Below are positions 25,609 through 33,891 of a DNA stretch of 44,450 bases, one piece after another. This DNA is from an uncultured Pseudodesulfovibrio sp. (GTDB lineage Bacteria; Desulfobacterota; Desulfovibrionia; Desulfovibrionales; Desulfovibrionaceae). The stretch spans positions 1 through 44,450 of the forward strand of contig NZ_OY760061.1 of NCBI RefSeq assembly GCF_963662885.1, given 5' to 3'. Within the stretch, counting starts at the first letter, position 1, and each line of letters opens with the position of its first letter. The translations under genes were made by a program, and so were the position numbers. Under the pieces are notes generated by a model that worked only from the letters and a program-made list of their open reading frames with translations, did no database searches and was not told where the DNA came from.

Positions 25609-26247
25609 ATGAAACTCGACGATCATGGACAGCCCCCAAGATATATCAATGCCAAAAGAGTGGCTGATCGCAGCACTGACGAGCTTATCGGATTGTGCAA
25701 AGGAGTTCTAGCAGATGGCATTGTTTCTCAGGAAGAAGCTGAATTTCTACAGCTTTGGTTACGGCAGAATGAAGCTGCGAAAACGCAATGGCCAGGCAAC
25801 ATTCTCTACACCAGAGTTTATGAATATCTAGAAGACGGAGTCTTGGATCGTGACGAAAAAGATGAACTATTCGAGTTGCTCTTGACTATGGCTGGTGCTA
25901 GCGAGCCACTTCTTGACTTCAACAAGAGTACATCCCTCCCTGTCAGTTATCCAATGCCAACACTCAACATTATTGATGAGACTTTTTGTTTCACTGGCAG
26001 GATGACTTACGGGTCCAGAAAAGAGTGCCAAATGGCAGTACGCTCTTTAGGAGGAGACATATGCACTACGCCACTTCAGAGTGGCTGCGTTCTCGTAATC
26101 GGCTATTTGGGGAGCCGTGATTGGATTCACTCAACCCACGGTCGTAAAATTGAACAAGCTGTGAGATATAGGGACAATGGATTTCCGATAACGATAGTAA
26201 CGGAAGATCATTGGACTCAAGAAATGTGTAGGATATATGACTTATAG
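25609..26247 (+). CDS. TerB-like plus BRCT domain protein, probably horizontally acquired
   Basis: 212 residues from ATG 25609 (AAGGA 8 bases upstream; an ATG 12 codons earlier has no ribosome site). The N-terminal half is helical and acidic (DELIGLCKGVLADGIVSQEE, LEDGVLDRDEKDELFELLLT), like a TerB/tellurite-resistance fold with two calcium-hand-like DG(x)S/D turns. The C-terminal half is a BRCT domain like that of NAD-dependent DNA ligase (ETFCFTGRMTYGSRKECQMA, VRSLGGDICTTPLQSGCVLV, GRKIEQAVRYRDNGFPITIV). BRCT domains bind DNA ends or phosphopeptides. Codon use is strongly A/T-ending, unlike every neighbour, indicating transfer. It shares a terminator with the convergent cysteine synthase gene. 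Function unknown; a DNA-repair or defence role is a guess. Confidence 0.75.
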   Translation: MKLDDHGQPPRYINAKRVADRSTDELIGLCKGVLADGIVSQEEAEFLQLWLRQNEAAKTQWPGNILYTRVYEYLEDGVLDRDEKDELFELLLTMAGASEPLLDFNKSTSLPVSYPMPTLNIIDETFCFTGRMTYGSRKECQMAVRSLGGDICTTPLQSGCVLVIGYLGSRDWIHSTHGRKIEQAVRYRDNGFPITIVTEDHWTQEMCRIYDL

Positions 26248-26252
26248 CAAAT

Positions 26253-26284
26253 GAAGAGGGCCGCCCATCCGGGCGGCCCTCTTC
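26253..26284. terminator. Bidirectional terminator between the BRCT gene and the cysteine synthase fusion
   Basis: GAAGAGGGCCGCCC (26253-26266), loop ATCC, GGGCGGCCCTCTTC (26271-26284): a perfect 14-bp stem 6 bases after the BRCT stop and 26 bases from the convergent gene's stop. The flanks are only moderately T/A-rich. Confidence 0.8.
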
Positions 26285-26309
26285 ATTAATTTCTATCTAA
26301 CTAGAATCC

Positions 26310-28590
26310 CTACGCCTTGAACACCCTCGGGACTCCGGCGGTGTCTTCCACCCGGAATCCGGCGGCGGCGATCTGGTCGCGGAGTTCGTCGGATTGGGCG
26401 AAGTCCTTGGCCTCTCGCGCCTTCTGGCGGTCGGCGACCATGCCCTGAACCTCGGCCGGGAGGTCGGAGAGGGGGACGGGCATCTGGGCGGGGTCGAGGA
26501 TGCCGAGGATACCGTCCACGGTCTTCAGCTCGTCCAGGCACGCCTTGGCCGCCGCTCCGGTAAGGGTGCCCTCGGCGGCCCAGCCGTTGACCAGCTTGGT
26601 GAACTTGAACAGCGCGGGCCAGAACCGGTGCAGGGCCAGGGAGTCGTCGAGCGCGGTCCTGAAGGCCGCCTTGAGGTCGAAGACCGCCTGCTCCACGTCG
26701 CTCGGCACGCGGTCGCCGCGCTCGTCCAGGGCCAGGGTCAGGGCCACCGCGCCCTCCTGGATGCGCCGCCAGTTGCGCGCCCACATGGACAGGTTGTCCG
26801 CCGAGCCGCAGAGCGGCTTGCGGGCGGCCACGGAGAGCAGCCAGAGCCGCGCCGCGCGGAACCCGCCGAGGGTCTCGGCCACGATGGACAAATCCTCGCC
26901 CTCGCAGTCCGAGGTCTGCTGGCAGACCAGCCACGCCTGGACCTCGCGCCCGGCCGTGGACCAGATGGCCCGCAGGTTCTCCAGGTGCGGAAAGCGGTGG
27001 TTGTCCGAGCCGATCATGACGTCCGTCCGGGGCTGCGCGTCCATGGCCGTGGCCGCGTGCTGCAAAAACCAGCTCGGGCGCACGTTGCCCCACTGGGTTT
27101 CCAGCACCTCGCCCCGCTTGAGGTCCAGGAGCGTGGCCCGCTTCAGCAGGGTGAAATCGAGGGGGTTGTCCTTGACGTAGGCGTTCAGGTCCACGGTCCG
27201 GCCGCCGGACACCTTGTCCATGTCCACGGTGCCGATCTCGCCGTACCGCTTGTCGCGGAACACGTCGAAGTAGACCGAGCGGAGCTTCTCGTAGGCCAGC
27301 CCCTTGCCCATGAGCTTCCGGCACAGGGCCAGGGCGGTGTCGTCGCTGTCCGTGGACAGGGGAAATTCGAGGGAGTCGGCCAGCCCCATGGCCCGGGCGC
27401 GCTCCAGGATCGCCTCGCGACGGCCCCGGGCAAAGGATTCGCGGGAACTGTCCAGGTCGCGGGCCGCGGCCAGGGTGCGGTCGTCCATGTCGGACAGCCC
27501 GGCCACGCCGGAGACCTCCACGCCGCGCGAGACCAGGTGGCGGACCAGGACGTCGAGCAGCACCAGCCTGCGCCAGGAGTCCAGACCGTCCGGGTTGTCC
27601 AGGCTCGGCCCCATGGTGTAGACGCCGAGTCCCGCGCCCGCGCTGAGCATCTTGTCCGCGTTTGAGGCCATGTCGAAGACCGTCACCCCCGCTGCCCGCC
27701 TGCTGGCGGTAGAGGTGGGTCGAAAGATAGCGCTCCCCGGAATCCGGGAAGATGACCACCACCAGACCGCTGTCCAGCCGCCCGGCCAGTTGCAGTGCCC
27801 CGGCCATGGCCGCGCCGGAGCTCATGCCCGCAAAGATGCCCTCTTCGCGCGCCAACAGGCGGCAGGTCTCGAAGGCGACCTCGTCCTCCACGTGCAGAAC
27901 CTCGTCCAGGGCGTTCTTGTCGTAGATGCCCGGCGGGTAGGATTCGAGCATGTTCTTGAGGCCCTGTATCCGGTGGCCCGCATAGGGTTCCACGGCGGCC
28001 ACGTGGACCGTGCCCATCTCGTGCAGCCGCTTGGCGATGCCCATGGCCGTGCCCGAGGTGCCCAGCGTCATGACGCAGTGGGTCACCGCGCCCCCGGTCT
28101 GGTTCCAGATTTCGAGCCCGGTGCCCATGTAGTGTGCCTGGACCGAGGCCGGATTGTTGTACTGGTCCATGAGCACGTACTTGTCCGGCTCCTCGCGGGC
28201 GTAGCGGTACGCCTGCTCGATGGCCCCGTCCGTGGCCAGGTGGCCGGGGGTCAGCTCCAGCTCCGCGCCGTAGGCGGCCATGATCATCTTGCGCTCCTCG
28301 CTGGCCGTCTCCGGCATGAGCAGCTTGATGCGGTAGCCCTTGATGGCCGCGACCATGGCCAGCCCCACGCCGGTATTGCCGGAGGTGGCCTCGATGATGA
28401 CCTTGTCCCTGGTCAGCTCGCCCGATTTCTCCGCCGCCGCGATCATGGCCGCGGCCACCCGATCCTTGATGGAGCCGCCGGGATTCTGGCACTCGATCTT
28501 GGCCAAAATCCTGACGTCGGGATTGGGATTCAGATGGCGAATTTCCACCAGCGGCGTGTTGCCGATCAGTTCAAGCAGGTCTTTATTCAT
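26310..28590 (-). pseudogene. Cysteine synthase fused to a degenerate cysteinyl-tRNA synthetase-like domain, one frameshift
   Basis: The N-terminal ~300 residues (from ATG 28590) are a PLP-dependent cysteine synthase (CysK/CysM type): LIGNTPLVEIRHL, NPGGSIKDRVAAAM with the PLP lysine, EATSGNTGVGLAM, GTSGTAMGI. The C-terminal ~450 residues, in another frame from about 27690, match CysRS along its whole length (DVLVRHLVSRGVEVSGVAGLSDMDD; SVYFDVFRDKRYGEIG; WGNVRPSWFLQHAA; AREAKDFAQSDELRDQI). The class I motifs are gone: HIGH is DGLD-like, KMSKS is absent, the first zinc Cys is Met and FPHHENE is FPHLENL. The break is one extra base in a run of five C (27686-27690, plus strand); with four, 759 residues read through. 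Probably a cysteine-metabolism enzyme with a tRNA-synthetase-derived regulatory or structural domain; aminoacylation is unlikely. Confidence 0.85.
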
Positions 28591-28666
28591 CGTAGCGCCC
28601 TGGAATCATGCGGGTTGGGTTGGGATCGATGCCCGCACCCTAGGGCAAATTCCCCCGGCGCGCAAC

Positions 28667-28683
28667 TGGCATGCAACGTGCAA
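28667..28683 (+). promoter_or_regulatory. Sigma-54 promoter upstream of the Maf-like gene
   Basis: TGGCAT-N5-GTGCAA (28667-28683) against the consensus TGGCAC-N5-TTGCAA. The GG at 28668 and the GC at 28680 are exactly 12 bases apart, as required for -24/-12. The expected transcript start is near 28694, 34 bases before the ATG at 28728. Confidence 0.6.
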
Positions 28684-28727
28684 ACCACGGCTGAGACCGT
28701 CCATTTTTTGAGCACGAGAGGCATGCC

Positions 28728-30497
28728 ATGAACCCGTTCCCGTTCCTGAAAGACAACATCGAATACCTGAGCCGCACCGGAAATCCCATCTTCCAGTGGC
28801 TCTCCACCCGCCCGTTCAACGAGGACAAGCTCATCGGACGGCTGTTCATCAACGAGCTCGGGCTGCACGACTGGCGCATGGACGACGGCAAGGGGATGTT
28901 CGAGTCCCTGCCGCCCGAGGGGCTCTACGGCAACTGGCTGCACCCGGAAAAGGCCGGGACATCGGCCACCTTCGTGGTCGGCGCCAACCTCGGCTACGGG
29001 ATCAACCACCTGCTGACCAACACCCCGGACACCCACAAGGTCATGCTCCTGGAGCCGCGCTCCGAGATGCTCCTGGCCTGTCTCAGCCAGACCGACTACC
29101 GACCGTTCCTGGAACGCAAGAAGCTTCACATCCTGGTCCCGGACGAACGGTTCCTCTCCGAGGTGGTCCGCAACCTGGACCTTCAGTTCGTGTACGGCCA
29201 GATCCACCTCAAGGGGGACCTGCCCAGCCGCCAGCTGGGGCCGGAATACGCCCGATGGACTACCTGGATCAAGAACAAGCTGGAGAACTTCTCCCTGGAG
29301 CTGTCCACCCTACGCTTCCGCCAGGACGTCATGGTCGGGAACGAGCTGAACAACTTCTCCAAGGCCATGCGCGACGGCAGCCTGAAACCCATGCAGGGCA
29401 GGGGCGCTGGCGTGGGCGCGGTCATCCTCGGCGCGGGCCCGTCCCTGGAGCACATGGCCCCGCTGCTCAAGGAGAAGACCGGTCACGTCCTCTACACCTG
29501 CGCGCTCCAGACCGTCCCCTCGCTCCAGAGGCTCGGCATCAAGCCCCACCTCTGCGCGGCCATCGACTACGACAAGTCCATGCTCAAGGTCTTCGAGCGG
29601 CTGGACCCGGATTTCGTCCAGGACGTCCCCCTGATCTATTCCACCAAGATCGACCCCATGATCCTCAAGCGCTATCCCGGACCGACCCTGCCCCTGTGGA
29701 CCGTGGGCGGCATGGGCACCTACGTGCTCAAGGACCGCGACCTGGTCCTCGACGCGGGCGGCAACGTCTCGGTCACCCTGTCCCGCTTCCTGCGTCACTG
29801 CGGGGTGAGCCACCTGCTCCTGGCGGGCCAGGACTACGCCTGGATCAACGGCAAATCCCACTCCGGCGGCCACCACAACCACACCACCGAGATAGTGCGG
29901 CGCTCCTACCACCAGACCACGAAAAACCGCGACGGCGAAGAGATCCTGACCACCGTCCAGTACATGACCGCCAAGCGCGAGCTGGAGGAGGACCTCAAGC
30001 AGTCGTCCTTCCCGGTGTTCAACCTCTACGGCGGCGGCGCGGTCATCGAAGGCACGAAGAACGTGGGCGTGGACCAGGCCTACCGCGAAGGCATCCTGGC
30101 CTCGGCCCCCGGCGCTGTGGAACGGTTCCTGTCCGACCTCGCTCGCTGCCGCAACAACGTCGCGCCCCTGCGCCTGGAGCCGCGCTCCCCCATGTGGAGC
30201 ACCTCCATGCGCAACGCGGAAAAACACCTGGCCAAGCTGTTCAAGAACCTGGGCGGCAACCAGCAGACGATCCACGAAACCCTGAGCCGCGTGGAGTTGT
30301 TCGTGAAGCAGGACCCGCTCTACTCGCCCTATCTGTTCAACGAGATCATGGACCTGGCCGGGCTGACCAAGGCCAAGGCGGCTTATGAGCCCAAGGATTT
30401 GCCGGAATTCAAGCGGATCGCCAAGGGCATGCTCAGAAAGGTCCGGGAGATCGACCGCAAGGTCTGCCTGGACTGCGCCGAACAGGCCGTGGCCTGA
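28728..30497 (+). CDS. Motility-accessory-factor (Maf)/DUF115-like glycosyltransferase
   Basis: 589 residues. The central region (about 225-400) carries the DUF115/MptE-like core: VGAVILGAGPSLEHMAPLLK, TCALQTVPSLQRLGIKPHLC, DYDKSMLKVFERLDP, and LLAGQDYAWINGKSHSGGHH. The N-terminal ~200 residues are a Maf-type extension (FVVGANLGYGINHLLTNTPD, VMLLEPRSEMLLACL). Maf proteins transfer pseudaminic or legionaminic acid to flagellin in the cytoplasm; other DUF115 members are pterin pyrophosphokinases. The full two-part layout and the sigma-54 promoter favour Maf. The start is ATG 28728 with GAGAGG upstream. No flagellin or sialic-acid biosynthesis gene is in the window, so the substrate is inferred. 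Confidence 0.82.
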   Translation: MNPFPFLKDNIEYLSRTGNPIFQWLSTRPFNEDKLIGRLFINELGLHDWRMDDGKGMFESLPPEGLYGNWLHPEKAGTSATFVVGANLGYGINHLLTNTPDTHKVMLLEPRSEMLLACLSQTDYRPFLERKKLHILVPDERFLSEVVRNLDLQFVYGQIHLKGDLPSRQLGPEYARWTTWIKNKLENFSLELSTLRFRQDVMVGNELNNFSKAMRDGSLKPMQGRGAGVGAVILGAGPSLEHMAPLLKEKTGHVLYTCALQTVPSLQRLGIKPHLCAAIDYDKSMLKVFERLDPDFVQDVPLIYSTKIDPMILKRYPGPTLPLWTVGGMGTYVLKDRDLVLDAGGNVSVTLSRFLRHCGVSHLLLAGQDYAWINGKSHSGGHHNHTTEIVRRSYHQTTKNRDGEEILTTVQYMTAKRELEEDLKQSSFPVFNLYGGGAVIEGTKNVGVDQAYREGILASAPGAVERFLSDLARCRNNVAPLRLEPRSPMWSTSMRNAEKHLAKLFKNLGGNQQTIHETLSRVELFVKQDPLYSPYLFNEIMDLAGLTKAKAAYEPKDLPEFKRIAKGMLRKVREIDRKVCLDCAEQAVA

Positions 30498-30592
30498 CCC
30501 CCGCCGTCCCGAGCCGGTCGCCGCGCAGGGCGGATTCCCCTTCCGCGCCGAGGGGTTGTCTTCCGCGCGGTTTAGTGAAATAGTCCCCCGCC

Positions 30593-30784
30593 ATGGACGA
30601 CAACAAACCCTTCCTGACCGAGGACGGCACCCTGGTCATCCCCTTCGAGTGTTCGGACCACGCCTACAAGTACTGGAAACAGGAAGGCAAGGCCATGACC
30701 GATATTCTCAAGGAGCTGAACGCCTCCCCCGAGGTCTGGGCCAAATACACCCACGAGCCGTACCCGACGGACGACGCCGAGTAG
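30593..30784 (+). CDS. Small conserved-looking acidic protein
   Basis: 63 residues, 8 Asp and 7 Glu by inspection, beginning MDDNKPFLTEDGTLVIPFEC with an aromatic-rich middle (DHAYKYWKQEGKAMTDIL). It starts at ATG 30593; no strong ribosome site is seen, and a possible promoter (TTGTCT 30556-30561, 17 bases, AATAGT 30579-30584) would make its leader only a few bases long. High GC at third positions fits a real gene. No known domain recognised; family and function unknown. Confidence 0.6.
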   Translation: MDDNKPFLTEDGTLVIPFECSDHAYKYWKQEGKAMTDILKELNASPEVWAKYTHEPYPTDDAE

Positions 30785-30803
30785 ACCCCGCCCCGGTCCC
30801 GCC

Positions 30804-30832
30804 TTGCCCAGGTTGGCCGGATGGCATATAAA
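30804..30832 (+). promoter_or_regulatory. Sigma-70 promoter for the PAP2-ArnT pair
   Basis: -35 TTGCCC (30804-30809), 17-base spacer, -10 TATAAA (30827-30832, near consensus). The -10 ends 5 bases before the ATG at 30838, so a transcript from it would be leaderless, or translation starts at a later codon. Confidence 0.5.
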
Positions 30833-30837
30833 TCCGC

Positions 30838-31458
30838 ATGCGCACCCTTTCCCTGAAACACTGGGCCCTTGTCTCCGCCCCCCTGCTGCTTGTCCTGATC
30901 GCCATCTGGATCGGCTTCGGGTCCGAGCGGGAAGTGGCCCTGTTCTTCAAGGACCACCAGGCCGCCCATCCCGCCCTCAAGCTGGGCATGAAGCTGTTGA
31001 CCGACTGGAGCAACCCGCTGTTCTACGCGGTCTACGCGGTCATGCTCTTCACCGCCTGGCGCTCCGGCAACCGTGACCGCCTGCGCTTCGTGCTCATCCT
31101 GCTGGCGGTCCAGGCCGTGGTGGCCGGACTGGCCGTGCACCTGCTCAAGATGATCATCGGCAGGCCGCGCCCCGGCGAGGGCGAGCTGTTCTCGCCCATC
31201 GGCACCAAGGCCGCCTACCAGTCCCTGCCCTCGGGCCACACCGCCGAGATCACCGGCTGGACCCTGCCCCTGGCCCTGCGCCTCGGCGGCTACGCCGTGT
31301 CCCTGCTGCTCGGTCTGTTCCTCGCAGCGGTGGGGTTCTCGCGCATCTACCTCGGCTGGCACCACCCGACCGACGTCTTTTTCGGCTGGCTGCTCGGCTG
31401 CGTGTCCGGCATCGCCACCACCGTCATCACCCGGTCCGCCCTTTTCAGGAGATCCTGA
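30838..31458 (+). CDS. PAP2-family membrane phosphatase
   Basis: 206 residues, about six helices. The three PAP2 active-site motifs are present: KMIIGRPRP (about 102-110), PSGH (about 128-131) and SRIYLGWHHPTD (about 168-179), the last with the nucleophile-activating histidine and aspartate. Such enzymes hydrolyse undecaprenyl pyrophosphate, phosphatidic acid or lipid A phosphates at the periplasmic face. It is followed after one base by an ArnT-like transferase that uses an undecaprenyl-phosphate sugar, which suggests a role in lipid carrier recycling or lipid A modification. The substrate is inferred. Confidence 0.88.
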   Translation: MRTLSLKHWALVSAPLLLVLIAIWIGFGSEREVALFFKDHQAAHPALKLGMKLLTDWSNPLFYAVYAVMLFTAWRSGNRDRLRFVLILLAVQAVVAGLAVHLLKMIIGRPRPGEGELFSPIGTKAAYQSLPSGHTAEITGWTLPLALRLGGYAVSLLLGLFLAAVGFSRIYLGWHHPTDVFFGWLLGCVSGIATTVITRSALFRRS

Positions 31459-31459
31459 C

Positions 31460-33082
31460 ATGCCCGCGTTTTTCCGTTCCCTCTGGACCCGCCTCGAAAA
31501 CCACCCCTGGCTGACCATGACCGTGGCCGTCCTGGCCCAGACCTGGTTCACCCTGGGCAACCGCGCCCTGTGGTTCTCGGACGAGGTGCGCTACGCCGAC
31601 GCCTACCGCAACCTGGCGATGAACGGGAAATGGATGGTCCTGGCCCTGAACGGCCAGCCCTACCCGGACAAGCCCCCGGTCTATTTCTGGTTCCTGTGGC
31701 TGCTCGACAAGCTCACACCGTTCGATCAACCGGCGGTCTTCTTCCTGGGCGCGGCCCTCTCCGGCCTGTTCTTCCTGTTCGCGGCCTACGCCCTGGCCCG
31801 GACCCTCAAATTCGACCGGACCACCTCGCTGGGCGGGGTCCTGGTCCTGCTGTCCACCTTCGTGCTGGCCGCCCTGTTCCATTACTCGCGCATGGACCTG
31901 CTCTTCGGCGCGTGCATCATCCTGGCCCACGCCTGCTTCTACCGCGCCTACACCGCCGACAACCAGGGGACCTGGCCCGTCCGGGGCTTTCTGCTGGCCG
32001 GGCTGGCCACCCTGATCAAGGGCCCCCTCGGCTTCCTTTTCCCGCTGCTCAACGTCCTCCTGTTCCTTATCTACAAGGGCGAAGCAAAGCGCATGTTCTC
32101 CCGGCGCACCCTGCTCGGGCTGCTGGCCATGCTCGCCATGCTCGCCGCCTGGATCGTGGGCGTCATCCTGGCCGAAGGGCCGGACTTCCTGATCAACACC
32201 GTGCTCGGCCACCAGATTCTGGAGCGCGCCACCCACACCTTCCACCACCGGGAGCCGTTCTACTGGTATTTCGTGGCCTTCCCCATTGCGTGGCTGCCGT
32301 GGTCCCTGGCCCTGTTCGCCACGGCCGTGAAGTCCCTCTTCTCCCTGTCCTTCTGGGGCAGCCTGTGGGGCGGGCGACGCCAGGCCGGACCGCGCGCCTT
32401 CCTGTGGATCATGTTCGCGGCCACCTTCGCGTTCCTGTCCAGCCTGAGCGGCAAGGTGTTCATCTACGTGCTGCCCATGTTCCCGCCCCTGGCCATCCTG
32501 ACCGCGGACTGGATGCGGACCCTGGACCCGGCGCGCGCCAAGCGGCTGTGGACCCTGGCGGGCGGTGTGTGGATCGTCCTGGGCGCGGCCCTGCTGCTCG
32601 TCGGCGACCTGATCCCGGTGCCGGTCCCCATCCGGGGCATGGGCATCTGCGCGGGCGTGCTCGTCCTCGGCGGCGCGGCCATCCTGCGCATGCGCGGCGA
32701 GGACTTCCGGGCCGGGCTGCTGACCGCCGTCCTGGCCCTGACCGTCTGGATATACCCGGTCGGACTGCTGGCCATCCCGTCCCTGGACGACGCCATGAGC
32801 CCCAAACATCAGGCGCTGATCCTCAAGGACTACATCGCCAAGGGATACGAGCCGTACGCGGTCCGGGTCTACTCCGGCATCTACACCTGGTACGCGGATC
32901 ACGAATACCCGGAATACGACGACTACGAGGCCCTGGCACGTGAACTGGCGCAGCACGACAAGGTCATCCTGGCCGTGCGCGAACCCCACTGGAAGGACCT
33001 CAAGAAGCTGCTCCCCGGCTTCCACATCATCGACCGCCAGTCCATCGCCGGGCTTCCCCACCTGTTGGTCATCAAGGGGTGA
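31460..33082 (+). CDS. ArnT-like membrane glycosyltransferase (GT83/PMT family)
   Basis: 540 residues with about 12 helices and a soluble C-terminal domain. Near the N-terminus is the family core: WFTLGNRALWFSDEVRYADA (acidic DE motif of the catalytic loop), NGKWMVLALNGQPYPDKPPV, and YFWFLWLLDKL. Further on are HYSRMDLLFGACIILAHAC, LIKGPLGFLFPLLN and HHREPFYWYFVAFPIAWLPW. ArnT transfers 4-amino-4-deoxyarabinose from undecaprenyl phosphate to lipid A; relatives use other sugars. No arn genes for that sugar lie nearby, so the donor is unknown. The start is ATG 31460 after AGGAGATCC, one base after the PAP2 stop, so the two genes form one transcript. Confidence 0.88.
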   Translation: MPAFFRSLWTRLENHPWLTMTVAVLAQTWFTLGNRALWFSDEVRYADAYRNLAMNGKWMVLALNGQPYPDKPPVYFWFLWLLDKLTPFDQPAVFFLGAALSGLFFLFAAYALARTLKFDRTTSLGGVLVLLSTFVLAALFHYSRMDLLFGACIILAHACFYRAYTADNQGTWPVRGFLLAGLATLIKGPLGFLFPLLNVLLFLIYKGEAKRMFSRRTLLGLLAMLAMLAAWIVGVILAEGPDFLINTVLGHQILERATHTFHHREPFYWYFVAFPIAWLPWSLALFATAVKSLFSLSFWGSLWGGRRQAGPRAFLWIMFAATFAFLSSLSGKVFIYVLPMFPPLAILTADWMRTLDPARAKRLWTLAGGVWIVLGAALLLVGDLIPVPVPIRGMGICAGVLVLGGAAILRMRGEDFRAGLLTAVLALTVWIYPVGLLAIPSLDDAMSPKHQALILKDYIAKGYEPYAVRVYSGIYTWYADHEYPEYDDYEALARELAQHDKVILAVREPHWKDLKKLLPGFHIIDRQSIAGLPHLLVIKG

Positions 33083-33106
33083 CCTCTGGAAGGGGTGCGA
33101 TTGTAT

Positions 33107-33135
33107 TAGACAAAGTCTAGACACTCCACTATACT
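33107..33135 (+). promoter_or_regulatory. Promoter of the BON lipoprotein gene, with an overlapping palindrome
   Basis: -35 TAGACA (33107-33112), 17-base spacer, -10 TATACT (33130-33135). The inverted repeat TAGAC-AAA-GTCTA (33107-33119) covers the -35 and is followed by the overlapping palindrome GTCTAGAC (33115-33122), so a regulator could bind here. It lies directly behind the ArnT-like gene, 10 bases before the next ATG. Confidence 0.55.
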
Positions 33136-33144
33136 CTAGGGTCA

Positions 33145-33795
33145 ATGATGTCCGACAAAGCATGCAAGGCGGTCCTGGCCGCCATCCTTTCCGCGCTCCT
33201 CGCCGGATGCGCCATCTATCCCGCCGTCCAGGTGGCCGGCGGCGCCATGACCGGCTATGATGCGGCCCGCCTCGCCGACGAGTACATGCCGCGCAACAGC
33301 GTGGACGGCGGTTCCCTGGAAGTGATCCCGGATTCCCAGATGCAGCGCAGGCTGCGTGAACGGCTGGAGCTGAACGACATCCATCTCTCGGCCCACGTCA
33401 TCGACGCCAAGGCGTACCTCATCGGCCAAGTCAGCGACCGCAACCAGGCCGACTACGCCGTGCGCACCGCCGCCACGGTGGAGGGGCTGAAGAACATCAC
33501 CTGCAAATTCTACCCCCAGGCAAGGCCGGACGACGACGCGCGCGACGCGGCCAACGACGCCCTGCTGCTCAAGGAAGTAACCGGCCGGTTCGGCAAGACC
33601 CGGCGGCTCCAGGGCGCGGACCTGCGCGTCGAGATCATCCGCGCCAACGCCATCCTCGTGGGCCGGGCACGTGACTACAGCCAGAAGACCGCCGCCCTGG
33701 CCATCGCCGCCGAAACCTCCGGCGTGGCCGACGTGGTCGACTACATCTCCGTCCCCGAACCACCCGCCGATACCGGCACCGTGGCCAGCAAGTAA
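33145..33795 (+). CDS. BON-domain outer-membrane/periplasmic lipoprotein
   Basis: 216 residues (216 from ATG 33145; a second ATG follows directly). The signal peptide ends in a lipobox (SALLAGC, Cys at about 22). Two BON-type modules follow, about 70-130 (RLELNDIHLSAHVIDAKAYL, IGQVSDRNQADYAVRTAA) and 140-205 (DLRVEIIRANAILVGRARDY, ALAIAAETSGVADVVDYI). BON domains bind phospholipid membranes; double-BON lipoproteins such as DolP keep the outer membrane intact under stress. This one resembles that layout, though identity to DolP cannot be claimed. It has its own promoter with a palindrome and a long terminator. Confidence 0.85.
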   Translation: MMSDKACKAVLAAILSALLAGCAIYPAVQVAGGAMTGYDAARLADEYMPRNSVDGGSLEVIPDSQMQRRLRERLELNDIHLSAHVIDAKAYLIGQVSDRNQADYAVRTAATVEGLKNITCKFYPQARPDDDARDAANDALLLKEVTGRFGKTRRLQGADLRVEIIRANAILVGRARDYSQKTAALAIAAETSGVADVVDYISVPEPPADTGTVASK

Positions 33796-33806
33796 GTAAA
33801 CGAATC

Positions 33807-33858
33807 GGGGGAAGGGAAAGGGGAAACTTTTGTAAAAGTTTCCCCTTTCCCTTCCCCC
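33807..33858. terminator. 25-bp perfect hairpin between convergent genes
   Basis: Arms 33807-33831 and 33834-33858 are perfectly complementary over 25 bp (runs of G/A against C/T, inner AAACTTTT/AAAAGTTT), leaving a 2-base gap so that the tip opens to a small loop. It lies 11 bases after the BON gene and 34 bases before the end of the convergent Gfo/Idh gene. Bidirectional terminator or RNase-III-type stem. Confidence 0.8.
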
Positions 33859-33891
33859 GTACCCCCTTCCCCCCTGGCCGCCGGAGGCCGC

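Noticed and set aside
27686..27690. Programmed frameshift signal in the cysteine synthase fusion
   Set aside because: A 5-G run alone on the coding strand, without a clear downstream stem or stop-codon arrangement, is not enough; a homopolymer error is simpler.
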